Source: Novosphingobium sp. ST904 (lineage in GTDB: Bacteria; Pseudomonadota; Alphaproteobacteria; Sphingomonadales; Sphingomonadaceae). Taken from it: 64,000 bases of DNA. Below are positions 20,391-28,644 of this stretch, in pieces (the first letter of the stretch is position 1; the number at the start of each line of letters is the position of its first letter). The position numbers and the translations under genes are program-made. The notes beneath the pieces are model-generated. The model saw nothing but the letters and a program-made list of their open reading frames with translations. It searched no databases and was not told the DNA's origin. The stretch is taken from NCBI RefSeq assembly GCF_001298105.1, contig NZ_LGJH01000166.1, positions 124,001 to 188,000 on the forward strand, read 5' to 3'.

Positions 20391-21089
20391 ATGGGTAGTG
20401 GCACGAAATTCGCAGTGATCGCAGGATGCGTCGCTCTGGTCGGCGTGGGCGGTTGGTTCGGCGGCCGCCCGGCGATCGAGAAGATCGTTCACGACTATAT
20501 CCTCGAACATCCCGAAATCCTGCCGCAGGCGATGGAGAACCTGCAGCGCAAGCAGGCCAGCCAGCAACTTGCCGGCGTGCGCCAGAACGTGGAGACGCCG
20601 TTCCCCGGCGCGGTGCTGGGGAATCCGCAAGGCAAGGTTACGCTGGTCGAATTCACGGACTATGCCTGCGGTTACTGCCGCCGCAGCCTGCCCGACGTGG
20701 CCCAGCTCCTGAAGAAGAACCCGGACCTGCGCATCGTCGTGCGCGAACTGCCGATCATCGGGCCGGAAAGTCCGGCCGCTGCGAAGATGGCGCTCGCCGC
20801 CGCCGAGCAAGGCAAGTATTCGCAGTTCCACGATGCCATGTTCGCCATGGGGCAGGTCGATGCGCAGAGCATCGAGGCCGCCGCCCGGCAGGCCGGACTC
20901 GACCTGGAACGCGCCCGCAAGGTCGCGGCCGGCCCGGCGGTGGAGCAGGAGCTTTCGCGCAACCTCGAAATCGCCAGCCGGCTGGGCTTCAGCGGCACGC
21001 CGAGCTGGGTCGCGGGTGAGCGGCTGATTTCCGGCGCGGTCGGCGTGGACCAGCTATCGGATGCGGTGTCCGAAGCACGTGGCGGTTGA
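20391..21089 (+). CDS. DsbA family thiol:disulfide protein (Com1/ScsC-like)
   Basis: A 232-residue exported thioredoxin-fold protein. A single N-terminal membrane or signal segment (FAVIAGCVALVGVGGWFGG) is followed by a short helical dimerisation-like region (VHDYILEHPEILPQAMENL). Next come the thioredoxin strand LVEFTDYACGYCRR with the CGYC redox pair, and the cis-Pro loop FSGTPSWV near the end. The extra N-terminal helical part is typical of Com1/ScsC-type isomerases. It follows the BepA-like protease closely. ATG 20391 is chosen because it starts the signal segment. Confidence 0.88.
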   Translation: MGSGTKFAVIAGCVALVGVGGWFGGRPAIEKIVHDYILEHPEILPQAMENLQRKQASQQLAGVRQNVETPFPGAVLGNPQGKVTLVEFTDYACGYCRRSLPDVAQLLKKNPDLRIVVRELPIIGPESPAAAKMALAAAEQGKYSQFHDAMFAMGQVDAQSIEAAARQAGLDLERARKVAAGPAVEQELSRNLEIASRLGFSGTPSWVAGERLISGAVGVDQLSDAVSEARGG

Positions 21090-21153
21090 GGAAGGAGCCT
21101 TTCCGCATTTTCGGCAGTTTCCGCCCGGCACCGATTTCGGCTAGGAAGCGTGC

Positions 21154-22317
21154 ATGAGCGTGCTGCCGATCCAACCGATCCCCTTCTTCGCCAACAAGGA
21201 CAAGGCCTTCTGGCGTCTCCAGTTCGTCGGGTGGGGTGGCGCCATGCTGCTCCGCACGATGTCCACGATCGCCAATTCCCAGCCTTTGACCTCGCTGGTG
21301 CTGGTGCTGATCGCGACGATCACCGGCTTCTCGATCTCGCTGGTGCTGTCGGTGGTCTATCGCACGCTGATAACGCGGCGCGCGCTGGTGACCTGGGGGC
21401 TGACCGCGCTGATCCTGCCGTTTGCGGTGGGCCTGCACGCCTTCATCGATGCCTGGGTGATCTCGCTCTACCGAACGGACAGCGATGCGAGCTTCACCCA
21501 GTTGTTCCTCGGGGTGTTCTACCTCGACGCGACGCTGCTGGGGGCATGGTCGGCGCTTTACTACGCGATCAATTTCTACCTTCAGGTGGAAGAGCAGAAC
21601 GACCAGATGATCCGGCTGGAGAACCAGGCAACGCAGGCCCAGCTTGCGATGCTGCGTTACCAGCTCAATCCGCACTTCCTGTTCAACACGCTGAACTCGA
21701 TTTCCACGCTGGTCCTGCTCAAGCAGACCGAGCCGGCCAATGCCATGCTCAGCCGCCTTTCGTCGTTCCTGCGCTATACCCTGGTGAACAAGCCCTCGGC
21801 ACGTGTTACCGTGGCAACCGAGGTGGAGACGCTTGAACTCTACCTCGACATCGAACTCATGCGATTCGAGGAACGGCTGCGCACCACCTTCCATATCGAT
21901 CCGGAAACCGAAACCTGCCTGCTGCCTTCGCTGCTGCTTCAGCCGTTGGTGGAAAATTCGATCAAATATGCCGTGACTCCGCAGGAATCCGGGGCTGAGA
22001 TCACCATCACCACGCAACTCGTCGGGCCGATGCTTCGCATCACCGTCTCGGACACCGGGCCGGGCTTGCAAAGTCCGACGACGGACAACAGGTTGTCGGG
22101 CATGACTTACGATGGAGGGGAGCCGGTCTCCACCGGCGTTGGCCTGGCGAACATTCGCGACCGCCTTTCGCAAGCCTATGGTGAACACCACCGTTTTGAG
22201 ACGATCGAACCGATCGAGGGCGGCTTCGCGGTGCTCATCGAACTTCCCGCCGAGCGCCAACCCACCCCGGAAGACATGATCGAGCAGCCGCGGCAGCCTG
22301 TTTTCGCCGCGCGATGA
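21154..22317 (+). CDS. LytS/YehU-type sensor histidine kinase
   Basis: A 387-residue inner-membrane kinase. The N-terminal 140 residues contain about four or five membrane segments. A coiled linker (EEQNDQMIRLENQATQAQLA) leads to the His_kinase box LNPHFLFNTLNSIS, with the phospho-acceptor His. The ATPase part shows the N-box LQPLVENSIKYAV, G1 DTGPGL and G2 GVGLANIRDRL. This is the domain plan of LytS, AlgZ and YpdA kinases. The next gene encodes a LytTR response regulator and is the expected partner. The signal is unknown, as no ligand-binding domain is seen. Confidence 0.92.
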   Translation: MSVLPIQPIPFFANKDKAFWRLQFVGWGGAMLLRTMSTIANSQPLTSLVLVLIATITGFSISLVLSVVYRTLITRRALVTWGLTALILPFAVGLHAFIDAWVISLYRTDSDASFTQLFLGVFYLDATLLGAWSALYYAINFYLQVEEQNDQMIRLENQATQAQLAMLRYQLNPHFLFNTLNSISTLVLLKQTEPANAMLSRLSSFLRYTLVNKPSARVTVATEVETLELYLDIELMRFEERLRTTFHIDPETETCLLPSLLLQPLVENSIKYAVTPQESGAEITITTQLVGPMLRITVSDTGPGLQSPTTDNRLSGMTYDGGEPVSTGVGLANIRDRLSQAYGEHHRFETIEPIEGGFAVLIELPAERQPTPEDMIEQPRQPVFAAR

Positions 22318-22363
22318 AACATATTTGGCCCACGTGCGTTAGCCGGGCCGGAGAAAGTAACTG

Positions 22364-23161
22364 ATGACCATTCGCACGATCCTCGTCGACGACGAGAAAC
22401 TCGCCATCCAGGGCCTTCAGCTTCGTCTGGAGAAGTATCCTGATGTCGAGATCATCGACACCTGCTCGAACGGCCGCGAGGCCATCCGCAAGATCAAGAC
22501 CGAAAAGCCCGACCTCGTCTTCCTCGACATCCAGATGCCCGGTTTCGACGGTTTCTCGGTGGTGAAGGGGGTCATGGAGATCGAACCGCCGCTGTTCGTC
22601 TTCGTAACCGCCTATCAGGAACATGCCGTCCGCGCCTTCGAGGCGAACGCGGTGAACTACCTGATGAAGCCGGTGGACGAGACCAAGCTCGACGATACCC
22701 TCGCCCGCGTGCGCCAGCGCCTTGCCGAGAAGCGTTCGTCGGACGAGGCGGAAAAGCTCAAGACGGTGCTGGCCGAAGTGGCGCCCGATGCGATCGATCA
22801 CATCCCCGAGGAAGCCGATCCCAACGCGGACCGCTACGAGAAGCTCATCAACATCAAGGATCGCGGCCAGATCTTCCGCATCGATGTCGATTCGATCGAG
22901 CATATCGAGGCCGCCGGCGATTACATGTGCATCCGCACCGCCGACAATTCGCTGATCCTGCGCGAAACGATGAAGGATCTCGAACGCCGCCTGGACCCGC
23001 GCGTGTTCCAGCGCGTTCACCGCTCGACCATCGTCAACCTCAACCAGGTTCGCCAGGTCAAGCCGCACACCAACGGCGAATGCTTCCTCGTGCTCGATTC
23101 GGGCGCGCAGGTGAAAGTCAGCCGTTCCTATCGCGACGTCATCGCGCGCTTCGTTCACTGA
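22364..23161 (+). CDS. LytTR-family response regulator (LytR/AlgR type)
   Basis: A 265-residue DNA-binding regulator. The receiver domain has the acidic pair in LVDDEKLA, the phosphorylated Asp in LVFLDIQMPG and the Lys in YLMKPVDE. Residues 165-265 form a LytTR domain (HIEAAGDYMCIRTADN, LERRLDPRVFQRVHRSTIVN), which binds DNA as a ten-strand beta fold. It lies 46 bp after the LytS-like kinase gene and is its likely partner. A linker of about 45 residues between the domains is acidic and probably flexible. Target genes are not evident in the window. Confidence 0.92.
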   Translation: MTIRTILVDDEKLAIQGLQLRLEKYPDVEIIDTCSNGREAIRKIKTEKPDLVFLDIQMPGFDGFSVVKGVMEIEPPLFVFVTAYQEHAVRAFEANAVNYLMKPVDETKLDDTLARVRQRLAEKRSSDEAEKLKTVLAEVAPDAIDHIPEEADPNADRYEKLINIKDRGQIFRIDVDSIEHIEAAGDYMCIRTADNSLILRETMKDLERRLDPRVFQRVHRSTIVNLNQVRQVKPHTNGECFLVLDSGAQVKVSRSYRDVIARFVH

Positions 23162-23188
23162 GCCGGTAGCGCCGCTTTCGAATTCGGG

Positions 23189-23216
23189 AAATGCGGGGCC
23201 GTGAGGCCCTGCATTT
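23189..23216. terminator. bidirectional terminator between lytTR regulator and mmcB
   Basis: A 12-bp stem AAATGCGGGGCC / GGCCCTGCATTT with one G-U wobble and a GTGA tetraloop fills the gap between two convergent stops. The A/T-rich base of the stem gives a short T-run in both directions, so it can end both transcripts. Confidence 0.75.
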
Positions 23217-23717
23217 TCACGCCGTCTCGTTGCCCCATTTGAGCGTCTGCGGATCACCGAGCGTGACGAGTCGCCGGAGCGATGCGCGCGCGAGCCTTTC
23301 CGTCTCCACCTTGCGACGGGCGGCGGCAAGCTGGCGCAGCGGGGCAGGGCGCAGGATTTCCGCGTCATAACCGTCGGCCACGATCACCCCGCATTGCTCC
23401 GGCAGAAAAGCCTCGGTTTCCAGCGGCGCACGGTCGATCGAGGGCGGCAGGCCCCAGTAGAAACGGTCGCAATAGTCGAGATAGTCGGTCCACTTCCCGT
23501 CGCCGAGCAGGTCGGCGCGGGATACCTTTATCTCGACGATGATGACATGGCCCTTGGCGTCGATCCCCATGAGATCCGCCCGGCGCCCGCAGCGCAGCGG
23601 CATTTCCGACAGGCACCAGATATCGTTGCGGGCGAAAAGTCGCCCGATTCCGCGTGCGACGTCGTTGGCAACGAACGAGGTCAGCGGCGGTGCGAGGGGG
23701 GAATCAGCGTCGGCCAT
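23217..23717 (-). CDS. mmcB: MmcB family DNA repair protein
   Basis: A 166-residue protein of the MmcB family, which has a PD-(D/E)XK nuclease-like fold. Core motif residues can be seen: RRADLMGIDAKGHVIIVEIK contains the Asp and the E-x-K of the nuclease site, followed by SRADLLGDGKWTDYLDYCD. In Caulobacter mmcB is an SOS gene needed for mitomycin C resistance and linked to the ImuA/ImuB/DnaE2 mutagenesis pathway. Here a GAAC-N7-GAAC LexA box lies 13 bp upstream of the start. The imu cassette lies 4.9 kb away, and without the inserted element the two would be neighbours across a tRNA gene. Confidence 0.88.
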   Translation of the reverse strand: MADADSPLAPPLTSFVANDVARGIGRLFARNDIWCLSEMPLRCGRRADLMGIDAKGHVIIVEIKVSRADLLGDGKWTDYLDYCDRFYWGLPPSIDRAPLETEAFLPEQCGVIVADGYDAEILRPAPLRQLAAARRKVETERLARASLRRLVTLGDPQTLKWGNETA

Positions 23718-23730
23718 GCCTTCATCATAA

Positions 23731-23745
23731 GAACATAGAGGGAAC
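23731..23745. promoter_or_regulatory. LexA (SOS) box of mmcB
   Basis: GAAC-ATAGAGG-GAAC on the plus strand, equal to GTTC-N7-GTTC on the coding strand, matches the alphaproteobacterial LexA consensus exactly. It sits 13 bp from the mmcB start codon, where bound LexA would cover the promoter or start region. Confidence 0.8.
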
Positions 23746-23875
23746 TTTCAAGCGATCCCTGCGGGTATGCGCGGGGCGGAGGGATATCCGTCCCCATGTT
23801 TTCCCAAGCCCATGACGATATGGATTGATTTGGCGCTGGTAGTCCTCCGCAGGCTCTGCTAGTCGCCCCAGCACT

Positions 23876-23952
<77 letters not shown>

Positions 23953-23988
23953 GTTTTTCAATGACTTAGATCATCGTCAGTCATTCTG

Positions 23989-24006
23989 TATGGAATGAGT
24001 ATGGAA
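23989..24006 (+). repeat. left copy of 18-bp arm repeat (TATGGAA motif)
   Basis: TATGGAATGAGTATGGAA, 36 bp inside the left core, is matched 17 of 18 at 28466-28483 near the other end. Both copies point the same way. The position near both ends of the element suits arm-type integrase binding sites. Confidence 0.55.
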
Positions 24007-24418
24007 AACGAGGGGGGACAATACCCTCACCAACCCGGTGCGACCTACCGGTTGAAGTAGCATTGCCAGATACGCGCTCCACTCGATTACCTTGGCGGAA
24101 ACGGCAGGGTTTTTGACGACGCTAGGCTCTCAATCGATCCCGAATCGACTGCCTTTGAGAATCACGGTTGCCCGCCTTTGTTCGGGCGCCATTGGCGTTA
24201 TCGCGTCGAGGCTCGAAGGCGGCTGGCTTTCGCAATGGGAGCGAGCCACAAAATCAAGGGTCCTACCTAGTTGGGTTCGTCGCAGACAAGCGAGTTGAGA
24301 CCGCTCTTTCTCGCCGTGATGCTAGTCGGCATTATGCTGACAGTTACAAGTTCCAGTCTAGCGATGGCGGACGCGCCGAGCATTTGGAACGGATGCCAGC
24401 AGATGAGGGGGCTCGCCT
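24007..24418. other. left-end non-coding stretch of the element
   Basis: About 410 bp between the left arm repeat and the cargo gene. No convincing coding sequence is found. Two overlapping frames (24092-24298 and 24295-24519) lack ribosome sites; the second begins with a hydrophobic stretch but overlaps the better supported cargo gene by 101 nt. The region probably holds the cargo promoter and part of the attachment arm. Confidence 0.4.
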
Positions 24419-24976
24419 GTGAAGAATGCATTGAATGTCGTTATGGCCGCCACCGTGGTTTGCATGGCTCAGCCCGTGCAGGCTGCCATTCCCGTAGGTC
24501 AACGCTGGTCGATCGGTGAGGAGCGAGAAGTAGACGAAGGGATCTACTTCAAACTTCTAAGGGTCGAAAACGGGTGGCGGCTCTGGCGGATCGAAACAAG
24601 ATCAAGCGTGGAGTGCCGGGCCGTCAAGTCTGCTCGCGGAAAGGTGCACCCGTTCCCGATAGGCGCCGGGACCATGTTTGGATTTGGCGAACCCTATATC
24701 ACGATTTGGAAGCATCAAGGCGGGGTGCTCTACTACTGGAAGGGCGCCGACTTCGAAAATTCTATGGTCCAAATTCGGCGTGAGGGAGCGAAATTTTGGG
24801 ACATCGACAAGGGGGACGAGGCATTCAGCGACAGTGACCTTGTGGAGGTGAATGTCAGCAGTTGGGAATATCCAGCCGTCCGGTTCGGATACCACGAAAC
24901 AAGGGGCGTGCTAGACTTCACGGGCTGGGCCGCCATGCGCCAAGCGGTTGATGACTGCGACGGTGCTCGGCCATAG
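24419..24976 (+). CDS. exported hypothetical protein, cargo of the element
   Basis: A 185-residue protein beginning at GTG 24419 with a clear signal peptide (LNVVMAATVVCMAQPVQA, cleavage near residue 23). The mature part is rich in Trp, Tyr and Glu (ENGWRLWRIETRSSVEC, then WKHQGGVLYYWKGADFENS) and has two Cys residues far apart that could form a disulfide. No family is recognised. Base composition is less GC-rich than the chromosomal genes around the element. It is the only gene of the element on the plus strand and the only one with no obvious role in mobility. Function unknown. Confidence 0.6.
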   Translation: MKNALNVVMAATVVCMAQPVQAAIPVGQRWSIGEEREVDEGIYFKLLRVENGWRLWRIETRSSVECRAVKSARGKVHPFPIGAGTMFGFGEPYITIWKHQGGVLYYWKGADFENSMVQIRREGAKFWDIDKGDEAFSDSDLVEVNVSSWEYPAVRFGYHETRGVLDFTGWAAMRQAVDDCDGARP

Positions 24977-25107
24977 TGCAGCCCTACCCATGGTAGCAGC
25001 TATATGTGAGTTGGAATCCGACACAATGCCAATTGGCTGATTTCCGGCGTTTTTGCTTGTCAGCATATCGGTATCCAATACCGCGATGAACGACAATTCT
25101 TTCAGTC

Positions 25108-25623
25108 TCAGTCCAACGTATCGGAATCCAGTACCGGCATTCTGCCTGAATCTCGGTCCTTCCGATACGCCTTCAGTGCACGCATTCCGCGTTCCATCCG
25201 CTTGTGTGCTTTGGTGCCCGGCTGCGGCTGATGTTCCATAAATGCCATCGAGGGACCCTTGCGACCAGGACCGGCCAGCCAGGTCAATCTCCAGCATCGA
25301 GCACGGGACTTCTCAGCGGCTTTGATGTGGAAAGAGGCGTCTTCGGTCATCTCGACAAAGCCGAGTTCCTGCAACTCATCAAATGCGCTGCGGACGGCAG
25401 TTAGATCGGCCATACCAAGACGTCCCGCTGCATCACGAATGCTGAGATAGAGGCTCCCGTTGTTCTCGCCGTTGTCGAGCATTGTCAGTTCGACGAGGAG
25501 GGCGCGGGCGGCAACGCTGAGCGCGCGATAGGCTGGCGAGTTCAACAGGCGGTGATCCAGCCGCGCAAAGCGCGAGGTGGGGTTGCGGCCAGTCTGGTTT
25601 GGTTTGTTCCGTCGCTTGCGCAC
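25108..25623 (-). CDS. putative HTH replication/regulatory protein of the element
   Basis: A 171-residue basic protein. The segment FARLDHRLLNSPAYRALSVA followed by ARALLVELTMLDNGENNGSL is typical of phage and island proteins with a winged-helix N-terminus, often labelled replication protein or helix-turn-helix protein. The stretch AGRLGMADLTAVRSAFDEL and ELGFVEMTEDASF fits the recognition helix and wing. The C-terminal third is rich in Lys and Arg. It is the last gene of the minus-strand module and is convergent with the cargo gene. The exact role, initiation or regulation, is uncertain. Confidence 0.55.
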   Translation of the reverse strand: MRKRRNKPNQTGRNPTSRFARLDHRLLNSPAYRALSVAARALLVELTMLDNGENNGSLYLSIRDAAGRLGMADLTAVRSAFDELQELGFVEMTEDASFHIKAAEKSRARCWRLTWLAGPGRKGPSMAFMEHQPQPGTKAHKRMERGMRALKAYRKDRDSGRMPVLDSDTLD

Positions 25624-25707
25624 GGCAAGTTACTCCCGGCAGCGGGGTTGATCCGGTGAAAGGAAACGGGGCGACAGTTGCCAGCCGCCCCGCCTCGTTC
25701 CCGTCTG

Positions 25708-26103
25708 TCAGTCTGAAATGATTGTCAGGAGCGTTACGGCTGAGCACAGGACGTATCGCCCATGCTTGCCGCCTTCGTGGGCCTCCCAGAGCATCGGGAT
25801 TGCCAGCCGGTGCTTGTGGCGCAGGACCATGATGTAGTGAGACAGACGGAAGGCCCAGGAAGCGATTTCCAGTGCTGTCACGCCAGCAGCCCCGGCCTTG
25901 ACCAGTGCGAGGAGCGTTCGGGCGGTCTGGCCCGTCACGGTGATTGGCTGATCCTCCGGCCCGGTGGCCTTCACGACAAGCCGCTTGAAGGGCGGCTGGG
26001 GCGCATGATAGGGCAAACCCGGTTCATTGGCTCCCGAGCCGTTGTCACTTGCCCCCAGAGCCGTTGCTGCGGCGCTGGGGGCATCTTCAAACAAGTCATC
26101 CAT
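25708..26103 (-). CDS. winged-helix-like protein of the element
   Basis: A 131-residue protein starting at ATG 26103, which lies inside the end of the AlpA-like gene (8-nt overlap), so the two are coupled. The first 45 residues are acidic and disordered in appearance. Residues 55-125 (TARTLLALVKAGAAGVTALE, then ASWAFRLSHYIMVLRHKH) look like a compact helix-turn-helix domain found in small phage or island proteins. No enzyme motif is seen. A regulatory or DNA-binding role is likely by context only. Confidence 0.55.
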   Translation of the reverse strand: MDDLFEDAPSAAATALGASDNGSGANEPGLPYHAPQPPFKRLVVKATGPEDQPITVTGQTARTLLALVKAGAAGVTALEIASWAFRLSHYIMVLRHKHRLAIPMLWEAHEGGKHGRYVLCSAVTLLTIISD

Positions 26104-26287
26104 TGGATAACTCCCCGCCGTGCGTCGGTAGGCTGGCTGCCCACACTTCGGCATCGGCAACCGAGATGCGCGTTGCTCGGCCAATTTTCCTGATCGGGAT
26201 GCGATGGGCGGCCACCTCGCGATAAAAGGAGCTGTGGCTGATTTTGTAGCGGTCCTTGAATTCCGCCACCGTCAACAGTTGGGTCAT
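26096..26287 (-). CDS. AlpA/excisionase-like HTH protein
   Basis: A 63-residue protein of the MerR-like excisionase type: MTQLLTVAEFKDRYKISHSS is the recognition helix region and IPIRKIGRATRISVADAEVW is the wing. AlpA-type proteins activate integrase genes or act directly as excisionases (Xis). Its place downstream of the integrase in the same orientation fits directional control of excision. Complete for this very short family. Confidence 0.82.
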   Translation of the reverse strand: MTQLLTVAEFKDRYKISHSSFYREVAAHRIPIRKIGRATRISVADAEVWAASLPTHGGELSNG

Positions 26288-26418
26288 TGCTGGTTCCCAT
26301 GCCGCTGTAAGGACGTCGCGGAATTGCGCAGTGCCTCAGGGCATGTCCGTTCATTCCACCGAACCGGTCGGAAATTGGATCAATGAGGGACCGAAAATTT
26401 GCGCGCTCGTTGCGGCAA

Positions 26419-27204
26419 TCAGGGATAGCGCAGTATTCGTCCGACCTTGCCGCACAGATTTTTCACCCGCATTGCAACGTTTTCGGGATCGATTGCCACC
26501 TTTGCATCATCGGAAAATGCCGTCGCAAACTCGGCAATCGCTTTCCACGGAAGGATGGGAGACAACATCGGTGCTCTTGGGAAGTGGATTCCGCCGGCTC
26601 GATGTTCGTCCTTGCGAAATCCTGTAGCGAAGTCTGCAAGCACCAGCGCGACGGCAATCTCACGTTCGGGAAGGCGCGCAGGGAATGCATCGTAAAGTAG
26701 CGGGCCGAATCGCACCGGGAAGCGGTCAGGGCGCAATGACTGCTTTTCAAAATCTCGGAGTGCGTTCGCGACGGCGTTGCAACCGTCTTCGTACGTCATT
26801 TCGATTTGGGCCTCTGGGCACAACGCAGCCGCAATGGAGATTCCCAAGTTACGCTCTGCCTTTCTGCCCTCTGATCTGCTTATCGCCTGCCGAAATGCTC
26901 GCGTAGCCTTTGCCAGCGCTTCTCGGTGCTTCACGCCTCGCTTTCGGCTGGCAATCAGATCCACATCAGCTTGCCAGTCGTAGGCCTTCCAGCGCTTGGA
27001 AGCATCCATGAGATAGTCCCTCAGCGGAAAATAGCCCGATAAGTCATTGTCGGGCCAATTAGGGCCAGCCCAATCAGCCAGCGAAAACGACGCGGGATGA
27101 AAGTGCTCTGGGATTGGTGCTCTACCTGGGGCAACCCATAGTGGGGTTACATTCTGAAAGTAGGCCGTATTCACGGTGTCGGGGCGATTGCGAGGCTTTG
27201 CCAT
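26419..27204 (-). CDS. hypothetical protein of the element (261 aa)
   Basis: A 261-residue soluble protein with no recognised domain. It is rich in Ala, Arg, Trp and Phe, has no signal peptide or membrane segment, and contains a predicted helical middle (KHREALAKATRAFRQAISRS). The region between integrase and AlpA gene in such islands often carries accessory or defence genes, but nothing in this sequence supports a specific function. The start at MAKPRNRPD gives the full conserved-looking N-terminus; the gene is 76 bp downstream of the integrase. Confidence 0.55.
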   Translation of the reverse strand: MAKPRNRPDTVNTAYFQNVTPLWVAPGRAPIPEHFHPASFSLADWAGPNWPDNDLSGYFPLRDYLMDASKRWKAYDWQADVDLIASRKRGVKHREALAKATRAFRQAISRSEGRKAERNLGISIAAALCPEAQIEMTYEDGCNAVANALRDFEKQSLRPDRFPVRFGPLLYDAFPARLPEREIAVALVLADFATGFRKDEHRAGGIHFPRAPMLSPILPWKAIAEFATAFSDDAKVAIDPENVAMRVKNLCGKVGRILRYP

Positions 27205-27280
27205 GGCTAAAGTAAGGCAGCGGCTCTGCCGCCTTCCGTTTCTTCCGCAGGGTCATTTTTTTGATGAGGAGGAGTGTTGC

Positions 27281-28441
27281 TCATAGAGCAAGTTCCCCGA
27301 GAGCCTTGACCGCTGCATCGCTGGCAAGGTGCCCATAATGCCGTTCGATCATTTCGGCGCTGGTGCCCGAAATCTGCGCGATGGTGAGCAATGGCAAGCC
27401 CGCGCTCACAAGGTCGGTGATGGTGCTGTGCCGCAAGGTGTAGGCAGTCGCATCGGCTGGCAATTCGGCAGCGGTCACGGCGGCGGCGATGGGCCTTTTC
27501 CAGCTATCCTTGTCCCATGCCTTGCCATTTGCTCGCATGAACAGCGGAGCGGCAGGCAGCTTGCCCTTGGCCTGATTGGCGAGCAGTTGGGCAGCCTCTT
27601 GCGGCAACTGGATGCGCCTCGCCTTGCCGGTCTTGTCTTTGCCGATTGTCAGTTCCGCCGTGCGCTTGTCGAAGTCGCCAGCCGTCAACGCCGCCATCGC
27701 GCCGGGGCGAAGCGGCAGGAGGCAAAGGGCACGCACGAACGGCGCCGCCTCGGCATCGGTGTTGTCGATCAGCTTCCGGCGCTGCTTGCGGTCCAGATAT
27801 AGGGTGCGCCGTCCGTTGGCGTTGGGAATGGCCTTCAAGGCCTCCTGCCATGCCGCCTCGCTGTTCGGAGCGCCGGGAGAGAGAACCTTCCTCAAGGCGG
27901 CTCGCAGCACGGCCATATCCCGGTTAACGGTGGATGGTGCCCGATCCCGCTCGACTGGATCCCCCTTCCTTCGCCGGCTCACCAATGCGGGTTGCGCTTC
28001 CAGCCGGTCGCGCCATTCCCGCACATGACGACGGCGCAACTTGTCCAGCTTCACTTTGGAGATGGCGTCGCCATAGATATAGCGGTGAAACCGCCTTTCT
28101 GCCTCCGGTCTATCCTTGGCATATTCGCGGCAGGCATCGGCAACGGTTTCCATCTTGGCGCGAATTTTCCCACCCGATTCCACCAACTCCGCCAGCTTCT
28201 CGGCCTCGCGCTTCGCTGCGGCGAACATCTCGTTTCCCGGTAGCGTGCCGAAGTCGCCCAGCGACTTGACCTGATACTTGCCTGCATCCTCGTCATAGGC
28301 GCGGGCAATCCATGTGCCTTTGCCGCCGCGCTTGGATGGACGGAAGCCAAGGAAACAGCCGGCGCGGAGACGTTGCCAATGCGGTTCACGTTGCGCTTTC
28401 AGCCGGTCGCGATTGCCCACTTTGCTCAGGTCCAACGCCAT
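27281..28441 (-). CDS. int: tyrosine recombinase (island integrase)
   Basis: A 386-residue phage-type integrase that catalyses integration and excision at tRNA-Arg. The N-terminal part (residues 1-100) has an arm-binding-like region, then a core-binding domain, then the catalytic domain. Catalytic residues seen are Arg in CLLPLRPGAMAAL, Lys in KDKTGKARRIQLP, Arg and His in YTLRHSTITDL, and the Tyr nucleophile in MIERHYGHL. The first His of the usual HxxR motif is Tyr here (YTLR), a change found in part of the family. The gene reads away from the right attachment site, the normal layout. It looks intact. Confidence 0.93.
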   Translation of the reverse strand: MALDLSKVGNRDRLKAQREPHWQRLRAGCFLGFRPSKRGGKGTWIARAYDEDAGKYQVKSLGDFGTLPGNEMFAAAKREAEKLAELVESGGKIRAKMETVADACREYAKDRPEAERRFHRYIYGDAISKVKLDKLRRRHVREWRDRLEAQPALVSRRRKGDPVERDRAPSTVNRDMAVLRAALRKVLSPGAPNSEAAWQEALKAIPNANGRRTLYLDRKQRRKLIDNTDAEAAPFVRALCLLPLRPGAMAALTAGDFDKRTAELTIGKDKTGKARRIQLPQEAAQLLANQAKGKLPAAPLFMRANGKAWDKDSWKRPIAAAVTAAELPADATAYTLRHSTITDLVSAGLPLLTIAQISGTSAEMIERHYGHLASDAAVKALGELAL

Positions 28442-28465
28442 CGCCTGCTACCTCACTCAATCTCG

Positions 28466-28502
28466 TATGGAACGAGTATGGAATACATATGGGGATGTAT
28501 GG
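28466..28502 (+). repeat. right-end TATGG repeats at 10-11 bp spacing
   Basis: TATGG occurs at 28466, 28477, 28488 and 28498, so four copies lie on one face of the helix. The first two lie within the 18-bp repeat shared with the left end (23989-24006). They sit between the integrase start and the right core repeat. Arm-type integrase binding or integrase/AlpA promoter control are the likely roles; both are inferences. Confidence 0.5.
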
Positions 28503-28582
28503 AAACAAGCGGGGATGCGAAACAGCGCTATTCCAGTGCTTTCATTGTTCCACGCGATCCGCGAATGTCCAGATTCTCTGCA

Positions 28583-28627
28583 CTCCGAAGGCAGAGGCCA
28601 CAGGTTCGAATCCTGTCGGGTGCACCA
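28583..28627 (+). repeat. attR: second copy of the 45-bp tRNA-Arg core
   Basis: Identical to the 3' 45 nt of the tRNA-Arg gene. It lacks the acceptor 5' strand and D-arm, so it is not a tRNA gene. It ends 17 bp before the dnaE2 stop codon, which places the insertion exactly between the tRNA and the imu cassette. Confidence 0.93.
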
Positions 28628-28644
28628 TTTCCTCCATCGACGGT

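Larger units (their letters stand above)
23953..28627. mobile_element. 4.7-kb integrative element in tRNA-Arg(CCG)
   Basis: Bounded by the tRNA-Arg copy of the 45-bp core on the left and the second copy on the right. On the minus strand it carries, in order from the right end, a tyrosine integrase, a 261-residue unknown protein, an AlpA-like HTH protein, a winged-helix-like protein and a putative replication or regulatory HTH protein. One divergent plus-strand cargo gene for a secreted protein lies at the left end. No capsid, terminase, relaxase or transposase gene is visible, so it is neither a full prophage nor a self-transmissible ICE. It resembles a small satellite-like or mobilisable island. 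The gene arrangement suggests it could still be active. Confidence 0.85.

Noticed and set aside
24092..24298. 68-codon frame at the left end of the element
   Set aside because: No homology recognised, no ribosome site and no context support.
24295..24519. Possible small exported protein beginning with a hydrophobic leader
   Set aside because: It uses a TTG start without a ribosome site and overlaps the better supported cargo gene by 101 nt; its second half is Arg/Cys-rich shadow sequence.
28583..28627. Second tRNA-Arg gene
   Set aside because: Only the 3' part of the tRNA is present; the 5' acceptor strand and D-arm are absent, so it is the attachment repeat.
23953..28627. Complete prophage
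   Set aside because: No terminase, portal, capsid, tail or lysis genes are recognisable.
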